Shown piece by piece: positions 53,449-62,124 of a stretch of 64,000 nucleotides of DNA. A program made the translations under genes and the position numbers. Position 1 is the stretch's first letter, and every line of letters begins with the position of its first letter. The notes below the pieces were generated by a model that saw only the letters and a list, made by a program, of their open reading frames with translations, ran no database searches and was not told the origin of the DNA. The stretch comes from Desulfobulbaceae bacterium. Its GTDB lineage: Bacteria; Desulfobacterota; Desulfobulbia; Desulfobulbales; Desulfocapsaceae. The stretch spans positions 27,394 through 91,393 of the forward strand of contig QKIH01000004.1 of NCBI GenBank assembly GCA_003249645.1, read 5' to 3'.

Positions 53449-54273
53449 ATGAACACTATTGGACCTATTGGCGTTTTTGATTCCGGCTACGGCGGATTAA
53501 CTGTTTTAAGCAAAATTATCAGTCACCTGCCGGAATACGACTATATCTACCTCGGCGACAATGCCCGTACACCCTATGGTACAAGATCGTTTGAGGTGGT
53601 TTATGAATATACGCTGCAATCGGTCCGCAGGCTTTTCGACATGGGAGCCCACCTTGTTATCCTGGCCTGTAACACGGCCTCGGCAAAAGCGCTTCGTACT
53701 ATTCAGCAAAATGATCTTCCGGGCATCGACCCGGATCGGCGAGTTTTAGGGGTGATTAGGCCAAGCGTTGAAAAAGTGGGTGAATTGTCGGTAACCCGGC
53801 ATGTGGGAATTCTGGGTACAGCAGGTACCGTGCAGTCTGAATCATACCTCCTTGAGATTCGTAAACTCTTCCCGCAGATGCATGTTTTTCAGGAGGCCTG
53901 TCCGATGTGGGTGCCTCTGGTTGAAAATAACGAATTCAACGGGAAAGGGGCCGATTATTTTGTTAAAAAAAATGTGGATGCCTTGTTGGCCAAAGCGCCC
54001 CGGATGGACACCGTCATTCTGGCCTGCACTCATTATCCTTTGCTGCTGCCGAAAATCAGGGAGCGGCTGCCGGAAGGGGTGACCATAGTAGAGCAGGGAA
54101 ATATCGTTGCAGAAAGTCTGAAAGATTATCTCAAAAGACATCCTGAAATGAACGCCAAGTGTTCTAAAAAGGGAACCGTCAAATTTTATACAACCGAGAG
54201 TGCCGAAAAATTCAGGCAGACTGTAGGCCTGTTTTTCAGTGGGGATGTACAGGTTGAGCACATTCATTTATAA
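53449..54273 (+). CDS. murI: Glutamate racemase
   Basis: IGVFDSGYGGLTVLSKI; YLGDNARTPYG; ILACNTASA; VILACTHYPLLLP. Confidence 0.96.
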   Translation: MNTIGPIGVFDSGYGGLTVLSKIISHLPEYDYIYLGDNARTPYGTRSFEVVYEYTLQSVRRLFDMGAHLVILACNTASAKALRTIQQNDLPGIDPDRRVLGVIRPSVEKVGELSVTRHVGILGTAGTVQSESYLLEIRKLFPQMHVFQEACPMWVPLVENNEFNGKGADYFVKKNVDALLAKAPRMDTVILACTHYPLLLPKIRERLPEGVTIVEQGNIVAESLKDYLKRHPEMNAKCSKKGTVKFYTTESAEKFRQTVGLFFSGDVQVEHIHL

Positions 54274-54445
54274 GTTTTAGTTACAGAGACTTTATTAGAG
54301 AGATTTTTTAGTAAAGCTCGATGCCTGATTTGATTTGCCTGCAAATATTGGTCGGGACCCTCAAGACATAATCTCCTGCTGCCCACTGGCGGGATAGCGG
54401 AAATTATGTCTGGAAGATGTAGAGGATGCTATTGGCTGTTTCCTT

Positions 54446-55150
54446 TTATCTTGGAAATGCACCGTTGTTAATGTCTATGCAGGTTCCATTGATATATTCA
54501 GGACAGTCGGTTGCAAGCCAATACATTGCATTGGCAACTTCCTCCGGATAGGCAAACCTGCCTGTGTAGACAGCGCTCTTTATCGCTTTTTTTCTTGGCT
54601 CCGGTATGATCTCAAGCATATCGGTTTCAACTGGACCGGGCGCTACAGCATTCACAACAATACCTTTTGGTCCAAGGAGTTTTGCAAAGCTCTTGGTCAT
54701 GTTGATTATTCCTGCCTTGGTAACTCCGTACCAGATATCAGGGTGACCTATTTCACCGGCGATTGAAGCGTTATTGACGATACGCCCATACCCGTTTGCA
54801 GCCATCTTCTTTGATACTTCTGTTATCAATGACACAGGGGCTTCCAGATTGACTCTTAGAATCTGGCTGATTTTTTCTGACGGATAATTGTCATAAGGAA
54901 GAGCAAACATAAGTCCTGCATTATTGATCAGTACGTCAATCGCAGGTAATTGTGAAATAAGTTCCGGAATTCCGTCTATATCGTTTAAATCATATTGTAT
55001 AGTCTCGACATTTGCATGGTTCTTGAGAGAGAATTCTTTAAAATCTCTAGCCATTACAAATACTTTATATCCCGCTTCTGCAAACAGCTTTGTGGTGCAG
55101 AAGCCTATGCCTTTATTTCCGCCGGTAATTAAAACAGATTTATTGTTCAT
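54446..55150 (-). CDS. Short-chain dehydrogenase/reductase
   Basis: LITGGNKGIGFCTTKLFAEAGYKVF; INNAGLMFA; YGVTKAGIINMTKS. Confidence 0.9.
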   Translation of the reverse strand: MNNKSVLITGGNKGIGFCTTKLFAEAGYKVFVMARDFKEFSLKNHANVETIQYDLNDIDGIPELISQLPAIDVLINNAGLMFALPYDNYPSEKISQILRVNLEAPVSLITEVSKKMAANGYGRIVNNASIAGEIGHPDIWYGVTKAGIINMTKSFAKLLGPKGIVVNAVAPGPVETDMLEIIPEPRKKAIKSAVYTGRFAYPEEVANAMYWLATDCPEYINGTCIDINNGAFPR

Positions 55151-55261
55151 GATATCTTCTTGCTTGAATGGTGGATGGTACGGTTAAGGTCGTATGATTA
55201 CTCTTATCTGGTTGCCCGTAAAGAGCAGACTGAAAAGATGATTGTATGGTTTTATCATTAT

Positions 55262-55849
55262 CTAAAAAAAAGCTGCAACAGTTTCCTCTACTTCTTTGAG
55301 CCACATCGTCCTTTGTTCATGAGTGCTGGTAACTATGATATTGAACATTCGTCGATGAAAGGTATGAACACCGCATAAATCAAAAATACAATTTTTCCAG
55401 ATGGTCTCCAGCGGGTCGAGAAAAACCTTCTGCTCTCGTTCACTTTCCGTATTTGATGTGTTGAAAACCAATGCTTTTCCGGCATTGAGCAGCCCGTTAG
55501 GAACACCTTCCCCCTTGTCATTTTCAAGAAACTCATAGGCCACACCGGGTCTCATGATGCGGTCTACCCATCCTGTTAGAATTGCCGGAGGTGTTCCCCA
55601 CCAATTGGGATGGATGATGATAAAACCATCTGCTTCTGCGGCCTGCTTGCAATGCAGCGCAATTTCGCTTGAAAGCAAAGCGTCTCTTGGTATTTCTTCG
55701 GCAGGCAAAACGGGATCAAAGTTTTCTTTATAGAGATCATGAAAGCAGACATCATGGCCGTTGTCTTCCAGGGCAAATATTGCTCTGTCGGCAATGGCAT
55801 GATTAAAACTTGATGGGTCCGGATGAGCTAATATTACGGATATTTTCAT
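55262..55849 (-). CDS. NAD(P)H dehydrogenase (quinone), flavodoxin-like fold
   Basis: ISVILAHPDPSSFNHAIADRA; IIHPNWWGTPPAILTGWVDRIMRPGVAYEF. Confidence 0.9.
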   Translation of the reverse strand: MKISVILAHPDPSSFNHAIADRAIFALEDNGHDVCFHDLYKENFDPVLPAEEIPRDALLSSEIALHCKQAAEADGFIIIHPNWWGTPPAILTGWVDRIMRPGVAYEFLENDKGEGVPNGLLNAGKALVFNTSNTESEREQKVFLDPLETIWKNCIFDLCGVHTFHRRMFNIIVTSTHEQRTMWLKEVEETVAAFF

Positions 55850-55919
55850 TTGCTGGTGTTTGCGGAATCGTATGTTAAGGCTCGTTGGTTAATCACGGCT
55901 CAATGTTGTACTGTTGCCG

Positions 55920-56855
55920 CTAAATAGCTTTGCATATAGCTTCAATATGTCGGTGGTCTGTTCCGCAGCATCCGCCTATGATATTGAGATTATCAAGCAA
56001 TGCCCTTAATTCTTTGAAATGAGAACCAAGCTCTGTTGGATTCCCGTCATCAAGTTGTTCTGCTTCATCCAGTTCTGCATGACTCATTATTGACGCATTG
56101 GCCCTTACTGCACGAATTCTTTGTTTCCATGATTCATTGCTGTGTAAAGCCTCAATGAAATGCGTTGGATGTGCACAGTTAATCATATAGTAAGCAGGGT
56201 AATTATCGGTAGCCTTATCTACAGCATTAATCGCATCCTTGATTTTCTGTCCTGATGGTAACTTGCCGTCGGTTTCTACTGTGAATCCGATAACAATGGG
56301 CATTTTTACAGATTTTGCGGCAAGTGCCACACCAATTGCCTCTTCTGCATAAGTCAATGTATATGCAGAGACCAAATCTGCCTCGGTTTCGCTGAATGCT
56401 GTGATTTGCGCTTGGTGGTATTGTTCTGCCTGATCTGGCGACATTTTTTCTTCAATAACATAACCGCTTCCTTTTGGGCCGAGACACCCGCTGATCACCA
56501 TTCTGGTTTTATCATTTTCATATTCTGTTCTAATTTGAACCAGCAGGTTGATTGCTTCACGGTTTATCCGAGCTAACGACTCTTCTGAATATCCAAGCAG
56601 ACCGCCCCATTTCGAGTTTGCTCGCCATGTTGGACTTTCCAGAACAAGCCCTAATCCATGATCTCTGGCGATTGAAGCATATTTCCTGAAATATTTTAGC
56701 AGCGCATTACGTCCTTTATCATTTTCTAACAGGATAAAAGCAGCAAACTGCGGCAAATCGAAATGCTCGTGAAATATGAGCGTTGTTTCGAGTCCTCCAT
56801 CAGTAATAAAAATTTCATCACTTATCAGAGGAAGACTTTCTCTGTATTTAGCCAT
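55920..56855 (-). CDS. Homocysteine S-methyltransferase family protein
   Basis: ITDGGLETTLIF; YYMINCAHPTHF; NIIGGCCGTDHRHIEAI. Confidence 0.9.
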   Translation of the reverse strand: MAKYRESLPLISDEIFITDGGLETTLIFHEHFDLPQFAAFILLENDKGRNALLKYFRKYASIARDHGLGLVLESPTWRANSKWGGLLGYSEESLARINREAINLLVQIRTEYENDKTRMVISGCLGPKGSGYVIEEKMSPDQAEQYHQAQITAFSETEADLVSAYTLTYAEEAIGVALAAKSVKMPIVIGFTVETDGKLPSGQKIKDAINAVDKATDNYPAYYMINCAHPTHFIEALHSNESWKQRIRAVRANASIMSHAELDEAEQLDDGNPTELGSHFKELRALLDNLNIIGGCCGTDHRHIEAICKAI

Positions 56856-57470
56856 GTTACCACCCCTTACACACTGGCGGCTAGCCGGTCGGCGCGAGCA
56901 TGCGCGTCTGAAAAGGCTTTACCCGTATTGTTTTAAACGAATTGTTGTCTTTAACATGTCTTTTGTTCTATTCTTGCGGTGAAAACACTTCTGTTTTAAG
57001 CGGCCGTTCAAACTATCCAATACATGTTGGATAAGATGTTACGTCCCAATTTTTGCTTTTCTTTTTTACAGAGTCAGAAAATTCTCCTTCTATTTCTGCA
57101 AACGCATCAACTATCCAGCTTCCTGTAATATTATATAACCACGATGCTGATTTTGGGAATACGCCGGTGCAAAGCTAGCAAGACACCAAAATAATAGACA
57201 ATAAATTATGAATAGAAGAACTTGTAAGTTTTTCTCGCCGCTTATTTTGTAACTTCTTAAATGACAACTATTCAAGTAAACGGGATGGGGCAAACTATTG
57301 AGTTGTTCAAAATGACGGGGCTTCTATGAGAGTTTGAAAGAGATTCTTACGGGTTAACTTTTTCTATCAACACGATTTGCTGTTTTGTAATACTTGATTA
57401 AACGGCCTGCGGTTACAGGAGCCCGAATAGAAAATCAAGCATCGGTATGAAATGCCAGTTATGCTAACGA

Positions 57471-57929
57471 TCAATTGATACCTAATGTCATGAATCTGCT
57501 GTTTGGATCAGGTTTATAGTCTGCAAATGGTTCACAATAGCTAAAACCAAATTTCTCGTAGAGATTGCGGGCAGCCTTAAAGTAATCATGAGCTCCTGTT
57601 TCAAGACTGACTTGTTTGTAACCCCGGGACTTAGCCACCTCAAGTGCATGAGTAAGAAGACGGCTGGCGACACCGGATTGACGGGCAAATGTTGAGGTGC
57701 GCATAGATTTGAGCTCAACATGGCTTGAATCCAATTCTTTGATCGCAAGACAGCCCATCAATCTGCCGTTTAGCCAGCCACTAAAGAAGGTTATTTCCGG
57801 TGCTTTAAGGCGATCAACGTCAAGTGCATGAACACTTTCAGGAGGTGTTGTTGCATGCATGTCAGCCAGGTGTTCTTCCAGTAATTTTATGACTTCTCCA
57901 TTAGACAAATCATCAATTTTAATTTCCAT
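57471..57929 (-). CDS. GNAT N-acetyltransferase
   Basis: LKSMRTSTFARQSGVASRLLTHALEVAKSRGYKQVSLETGAHDYFKAARNLYEKFGFSYCEPF. Confidence 0.9.
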   Translation of the reverse strand: MEIKIDDLSNGEVIKLLEEHLADMHATTPPESVHALDVDRLKAPEITFFSGWLNGRLMGCLAIKELDSSHVELKSMRTSTFARQSGVASRLLTHALEVAKSRGYKQVSLETGAHDYFKAARNLYEKFGFSYCEPFADYKPDPNSRFMTLGIN

Positions 57930-57966
57930 ATTTTGTTAGTGCTGAATAATCATTGTAGGTTAAGAG

Positions 57967-58026
57967 GCTTAATTACGAACGTTCGAGCGGTGGCATCTGC
58001 CGAGCGATTCAACGTCTTGTTATGAC
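57967..58026 (-). other. attC-like recombination site candidate (site B)
   Basis: Minus strand TCATAAC-AAGACGTTGAATCGCTCGG...CCGCTCGAACGTTCGTA-ATTAAGC; arms inversely complementary; next gene's stop TAA lies in TCATAAC. Confidence 0.6.
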
Positions 58027-58463
58027 TTTCTGGCTTCAATAATACTTATAGTCAATTCGGCAGAAATTCCGGTAAACTCTTTACACCGGCTGCCCAATTT
58101 CTTTTCACGAAAGTGATTTTGTCCTTTTTCTGTGCCAATATCACAGCCCAGCAAGTCAGCACAATTTATAGCACCATATTTTTCGTGAAACTGTTTCAGC
58201 AGTAATTGCACAGCAGCATAATTTTCTTCGACTGTTTCATTCGGATTGTTTCTGCCAAAGGCAATGTTTAGTCCCAAAATACCGCCGGTTAATGCGCCGC
58301 ACATACCACTTGTACGTGCCAAACCACTGCAGAAGCCAGTAGCAATCTTTGGAATTAATGGTGATTGTATATCGAGTTTCTCTGCAACAGCCTCAAGAAC
58401 GCTCTCAGCACAAAACAGGCCTTCTTCAAATTTTTGTTCAGCAGATTTTTTATAGTTATCCAT
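58020..58463 (-). CDS. C_GCAxxG_C_C family protein
   Basis: ATGFCSGLARTSGMCGALTGGILGLNIAFGR; start placed at MDNYKKSAEQKF. Confidence 0.88.
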   Translation of the reverse strand: MDNYKKSAEQKFEEGLFCAESVLEAVAEKLDIQSPLIPKIATGFCSGLARTSGMCGALTGGILGLNIAFGRNNPNETVEENYAAVQLLLKQFHEKYGAINCADLLGCDIGTEKGQNHFREKKLGSRCKEFTGISAELTISIIEARKS

Positions 58464-58508
58464 ATTGAGGTTCCTTTTGAGTCGAACAGTCTTCTTCATC
58501 TGCGAGTT

Positions 58509-59054
58509 TTAGCGCATCGGGGTGAAACGTTTTGTTAAGTCTTGTATTATTTCATCTGTTGATACAATACCTTCGTATCTAATAATTTCACATTCAATTT
58601 CTTTCAACCATGCATCATGCATTGCCTTGCTTATCATTTCACGACTACCTGTGTCATATTGCGAAGCCCAGTTAATAAATTCTTTATGGTTTTCATGCAT
58701 TTCTCCACCCGGGTTTAATGAGTGTTGGCCAAATCTCTCGATTTCCCTGATCTTTAATCTCTTTATCCGAACTTCGGTTGGAACCCAAAGAAAAATTACT
58801 AGATCAAATAGCGGTATTAAAAAATCTGCCCAACCGCATAATGATCCTGATATCACCCAGCTATCGTTATTGCTCAATGAATTTTTCAGCAGTTTTCTTC
58901 TTTCTTTTTTATCTCGAGAGAATTGATATGGAGGATTGCTCGGTGTCCAAAAGAAATCATCAGTATCAAAATGCTGGATCTTGAAGTCATCGGAAATTTT
59001 TTTCCCAAGAGTTGTTGTCCCTGATCCAGAAGCACCTGTAACATGAATTTTCAT
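58509..59054 (-). CDS. P-loop nucleoside/adenylate-kinase-like protein
   Basis: MKIHVTGASGSGTTTLGKKISDDFKIQHFDTDDFFW; start placed at the internal Met. Confidence 0.85.
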   Translation of the reverse strand: MKIHVTGASGSGTTTLGKKISDDFKIQHFDTDDFFWTPSNPPYQFSRDKKERRKLLKNSLSNNDSWVISGSLCGWADFLIPLFDLVIFLWVPTEVRIKRLKIREIERFGQHSLNPGGEMHENHKEFINWASQYDTGSREMISKAMHDAWLKEIECEIIRYEGIVSTDEIIQDLTKRFTPMR

Positions 59055-59139
59055 GAGATGTTTTGCTACCAATTTGGGTAAATCCGAGTTGTTTGTTTCT
59101 TTGTAGACTTCGACACCTTTGCAGGGATAGGCCGCAGAG

Positions 59140-59164
59140 TAAACTAGGTTTGCCAAACAGTTTA
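59140..59164. other. Palindrome, weak attC-like candidate
   Basis: TAAACT-AGGTTTGCCAAAC-AGTTTA with inner GTTTG/CAAAC pairing, between two minus-strand genes and next to a stop codon. Confidence 0.35.
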
Positions 59165-59176
59165 TAATAATTATGT

Positions 59177-59788
59177 TTAATTATAATTGCTTATTGAATA
59201 GAACAAGTATCCGACACCGAAAATTACTAATACCAAATATGATAATAAATTCGCTTTAAATATTGTTGCTCTGATGATTTTCTTTTCGATTGTCCTGAAA
59301 AATTTCTTAGTCACAAACAGCTCTAGTATTACTGAGATGAAGAAAGCGACTATTAAGCTATTTATGAAGGCAATAGGTATAAGCCAATAGAGATGATCTT
59401 CCCACGGGCATAACCAGGCTGATTCAAGAATTGCTGTTAGTATGGTGTTAGGGAGCGTATCGAAACCAGGGCCACAACTTCCTCCTGTTGTGAGAAATTC
59501 AAGGCCGAGCAGCAAGCCCCAGGATAATGGAAAACCAGCTATTGTGGAAAGCACATTAGCAGATGCGCTTGCTGCTAGAGATTTCTTAAATGGTGTTTTA
59601 AAATTTAAAGTGTATATGTAACCTTCTAAAAAAATTATAGGAATTAGTGCGATGAGCATTACAGGAAATGAAAGGAAGATCATTGGAACGCCTGCGTCTG
59701 CCATTGCTTGAGATGGCACTAAAAGGCAACTGACTAAAATAAAAACACAAAATCCCGCTTGTCTGATGTTCTTGGGTTGGATGCTCAT
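59177..59788 (-). CDS. Membrane protein, hypothetical
   Basis: Several hydrophobic segments; no family recognised. Confidence 0.65.
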   Translation of the reverse strand: MSIQPKNIRQAGFCVFILVSCLLVPSQAMADAGVPMIFLSFPVMLIALIPIIFLEGYIYTLNFKTPFKKSLAASASANVLSTIAGFPLSWGLLLGLEFLTTGGSCGPGFDTLPNTILTAILESAWLCPWEDHLYWLIPIAFINSLIVAFFISVILELFVTKKFFRTIEKKIIRATIFKANLLSYLVLVIFGVGYLFYSISNYN

Positions 59789-59832
59789 CAACGTATTGTT
59801 CTAAAGGTTGGTTCACCGGGGTGTTTCAGCGA

Positions 59833-59880
59833 GGCCAACGTAATGCGCTGGCGCGACGGAGAAGCAACCTGGTTAGCAGC
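59833..59880 (-). other. attC-like recombination site candidate (site D)
   Basis: Minus strand GCTAACC-AGGTTGCTTC...GCGCATTAC-GTTGGCC; stop TAA of the next gene (59873) is inside GCTAACC. Confidence 0.6.
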
Positions 59881-60403
59881 TTTTTTTGTTTAGTTTTTCG
59901 TTCAATAATGTCAAAGCCTTATGTCTCTCGGGGTGCTGATTGATTCTTTCTGCCAAATTTACAATGTCATTATACAATTCTGGACTAAGCTTTTCTTTAA
60001 GCAACTCTATCATTTCTGCCTGTTTCCTGTTTTTTCTTTGTTCCCTCTGCCAAGAAAGAGACCAGATCTGAAACAGATTCTCTTGAAAATGATTCTCTGC
60101 TACTTTCTGCCATTCACCTTTGTCAAACCAAATACCATAACATTTTGAACATCTTTCAAGATAAAATGGCTGATCATCATCATTGACTTTTGCTCTGGTT
60201 AAAATCCCATGTCCCTGAGGACATAAGCCAGTCTTAGAATCATGATCCGGGTATTCATTGCTTTTTAAAGTATGATCAGAAATTTCGGATAGTCGGTCTA
60301 TAAATTTGCTCTCTAACCACAGCCCGCCGCACTCGGGACAGAAATATGGTGAACTAAATTCTTTTTTCTTTAAGGCTGCATTTTTACATTTTGGGCAATT
60401 CAT
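59873..60403 (-). CDS. TFIIB-type zinc-ribbon protein
   Basis: MNCPKCKNAALKKKEFSSPYFCPECGGLWLESKFIDRL; LERCSKCYGIWFDKGEWQ. Confidence 0.82.
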   Translation of the reverse strand: MNCPKCKNAALKKKEFSSPYFCPECGGLWLESKFIDRLSEISDHTLKSNEYPDHDSKTGLCPQGHGILTRAKVNDDDQPFYLERCSKCYGIWFDKGEWQKVAENHFQENLFQIWSLSWQREQRKNRKQAEMIELLKEKLSPELYNDIVNLAERINQHPERHKALTLLNEKLNKKSC

Positions 60404-60423
60404 GGAATGTATTTCCTGTTTCA

Positions 60424-60503
60424 AGATAACATTAAGTAAAAAAGCGGCGGTCACACCAGCCAAGTAAGGCATCAAGCGAACGCTTTAAACGCTTTATTAT
60501 AAC
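60424..60503 (-). other. attC-like recombination site candidate (site C)
   Basis: Minus strand TTATAATAAAGCGTTTAAAGCGTTCG...CCGCCGCTTTTTTACTTAATGTTATC; imperfectly complementary arms. Confidence 0.5.
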
Positions 60504-60609
60504 TTTTATTTATTTGTTTTTGTTGTTTTTTTATGCTTCTATCTTGTTTCGTTATCCAGTTGAATAAAGTTGACACCGTAAATTCAAAACGGCCATTTGG
60601 AAATTAATT

Positions 60610-60978
60610 ATGTACAAGAATTTATTTAAATTTGCAGTTTTAAGCATAACGATTTTAACAGCAGAATTAGTGGCAAACTCAATAACAGATTACCTTGTTT
60701 CCTACAAATGGCAGCTTAAACCGCTTCGCTTTACTCTGGTATCAATGGCTATCATCTTGATAGTCTTTTATCCTCTTATGACACAGTTTGAAAAATGGTT
60801 TAACAAGTTTACAAAGCGCTTTGTTAAAGCGGGTAACTTTTATTTTGGTAAGTATTTGGGATTGTTGTTTATGTATTTTGTTGCGGTGATAATATTAACC
60901 TATTTTTATGCCCGGATGTTGTATGATATCGATCTTGTCAATTATGTTTTAGACGGGAAAATAGTCACTTTATTTTAG
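60610..60978 (+). CDS. Small membrane protein, hypothetical, opposite orientation to neighbours
   Basis: Three hydrophobic segments; no family recognised. Confidence 0.6.
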   Translation: MYKNLFKFAVLSITILTAELVANSITDYLVSYKWQLKPLRFTLVSMAIILIVFYPLMTQFEKWFNKFTKRFVKAGNFYFGKYLGLLFMYFVAVIILTYFYARMLYDIDLVNYVLDGKIVTLF

Positions 60979-61054
60979 TTGCTTAGGCCTTGAGTCCCTC
61001 CTCCTCCCTCATCATTTTCTATTTTATTCAAAATTGGAGTTAAGAAATCTTGTG

Positions 61055-61085
61055 TAACGAGGTCTCCTTTGAAGACCTGTTAGGC
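61055..61085 (-). other. Short attC-like site candidate (site J)
   Basis: Minus strand GCCTAAC-AGGTCT-tcaaagg-AGACCT-CGTTA; GCCTAAC matches RYYYAAC and directly follows a TAG stop codon. Confidence 0.6.
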
Positions 61086-61495
61086 CTACGTATTTAGCGG
61101 TATCCCGAGCTGCCTGTTTTGTGACGCTGAATCTCTTGCGCCCCAACGCTTTTTGATTTTTCCATTCTCAATTTCAAACCATTCCATTGCAACTAACTCA
61201 TATGATTTTCCGGTTGGTTCGTGGCCAAATGCTGGGCTTTAAAGAGACCTCTTTCGATATAGCGTACTGCAACAATATTACCCTCAGCAATCATACTCTG
61301 AATTTCCAACTGCATGCCGAACCCTTCAATCAGTTGCTGCCAGATTGGGGGTATTTTCTCGAATAATCCTTTCCCAAACACGCCTTGAACTTCAGCATCA
61401 ACTGAAAGCAGGGACTCTAATAATTTCAGATCGCCATCATTAAATGCATTTACATATTTCAGGACAACGTCTTTTGATTCAGACTCTTGCGACAT
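61086..61495 (-). pseudogene. SnoaL-like protein, single-base frameshift
   Basis: Frame 1 MSQESESKDVVLKYVNAFNDGD...RYIERGLFKA; frame 2 continues AFGHEPTGKSYELVAMEWFEIENGKIKKRWGARDSASQNRQLGIPLNT*; break at GGG 61234-61236. Confidence 0.85.
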
Positions 61496-61559
61496 ATACC
61501 CTCCTAAACTATATCTGTTTTGTTTCTGTTTTGTTCACATCATCCTTTTTACTCCCAAC

Positions 61560-61633
61560 AGCATGTGTAAACAGTGCGCGATCACATGTGTCCCGGCGAA
61601 GCATCAGCTAAGCGGCTTAAACGCTTTTAGCAT
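61560..61633 (-). other. attC-like recombination site candidate (site K)
   Basis: Minus strand ATGCTAAAAGCGTTTAAGCCGCTTAGCTGATGC...GCGCACTGTTTACACATGC; shares a block with site C. Confidence 0.45.
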
Positions 61634-61636
61634 TTT

Positions 61637-61837
61637 TTAATTTGAAAACATTTCTTGAAAGACTTGAAGGGTCTTTTCTTGTGCGCTTTTGCTTAAAGAT
61701 CCAAGTTTTTTTACAAGTCGTTTTTTATCAACCGTTCGTATTTGTTCTAAGATTATTTGGCCTTTTTTACTTTGGAATGAACACGTTATTCTACTTGGAT
61801 ACTCTTTACCTTTTGTAGTCATCGGAGCTACAATTAC
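61637..61837 (-). pseudogene. MazF/PemK-family toxin, N-terminally truncated
   Basis: VIVAPMTTKGKEYPSRITCSFQSKKGQIILEQIRTVDKKRLVKKLGSLSKSAQEKTLQVFQEMFSN is a MazF C-terminal half; homology stops at VIV, then in-frame stop. Confidence 0.85.
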
Positions 61838-61838
61838 A

Positions 61839-62075
61839 GAAGGTTGGCCTCAGGTGAGAACTGTTTTATATATGGAAATAATGTCCGCTATGCAGTTCAA
61901 CCCTGTATTTAAAGAGACATATCAGCGTTTGGTAGCTGCAGGTAAAACCAAAAAAGTAACTCTTGTTGCCAGTGTTAGAAAGATGAGTGTTATCTTAAAG
62001 TCAATGTTAAGAGACGGGGTTATGTGGGAAGATCAAAAGTATGAAAATCACTGTTGACACCATAGTCTCTGGTTA
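61839..62075 (+). mobile_element. IS110-family (IS1111-like) transposase C-terminal remnant and probable right end
   Basis: EGWPQVRTVLYMEIMSAMQFNPVFKETYQRLVAAGKTKKVTLVASVRKMSVILKSMLRDG; TTGACACCATAGTCTCTGG-type end after the stop codon. Confidence 0.82.
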
Positions 62076-62124
62076 TGACTTTTGTAAATTTTCCTCTATT
62101 CATTTTAAACAGTTTACATTCGAG

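Noticed and set aside
54446-56855. SDR, quinone reductase and homocysteine methyltransferase genes as part of the integron array
   Set aside because: They share orientation with the cassettes, but no convincing attC-like palindrome was seen between them.
59055-59156. N-terminal 34-aa extension of the P-loop kinase-like ORF
   Set aside because: P-loop proteins of this type start near MKIHVTGASGSG; the extension is probably untranslated cassette leader.
61689-62057. 122-aa plus-strand ORF as one intact gene
   Set aside because: First about 50 aa are antisense to the MazF fragment; only the rest is IS110 transposase-derived.
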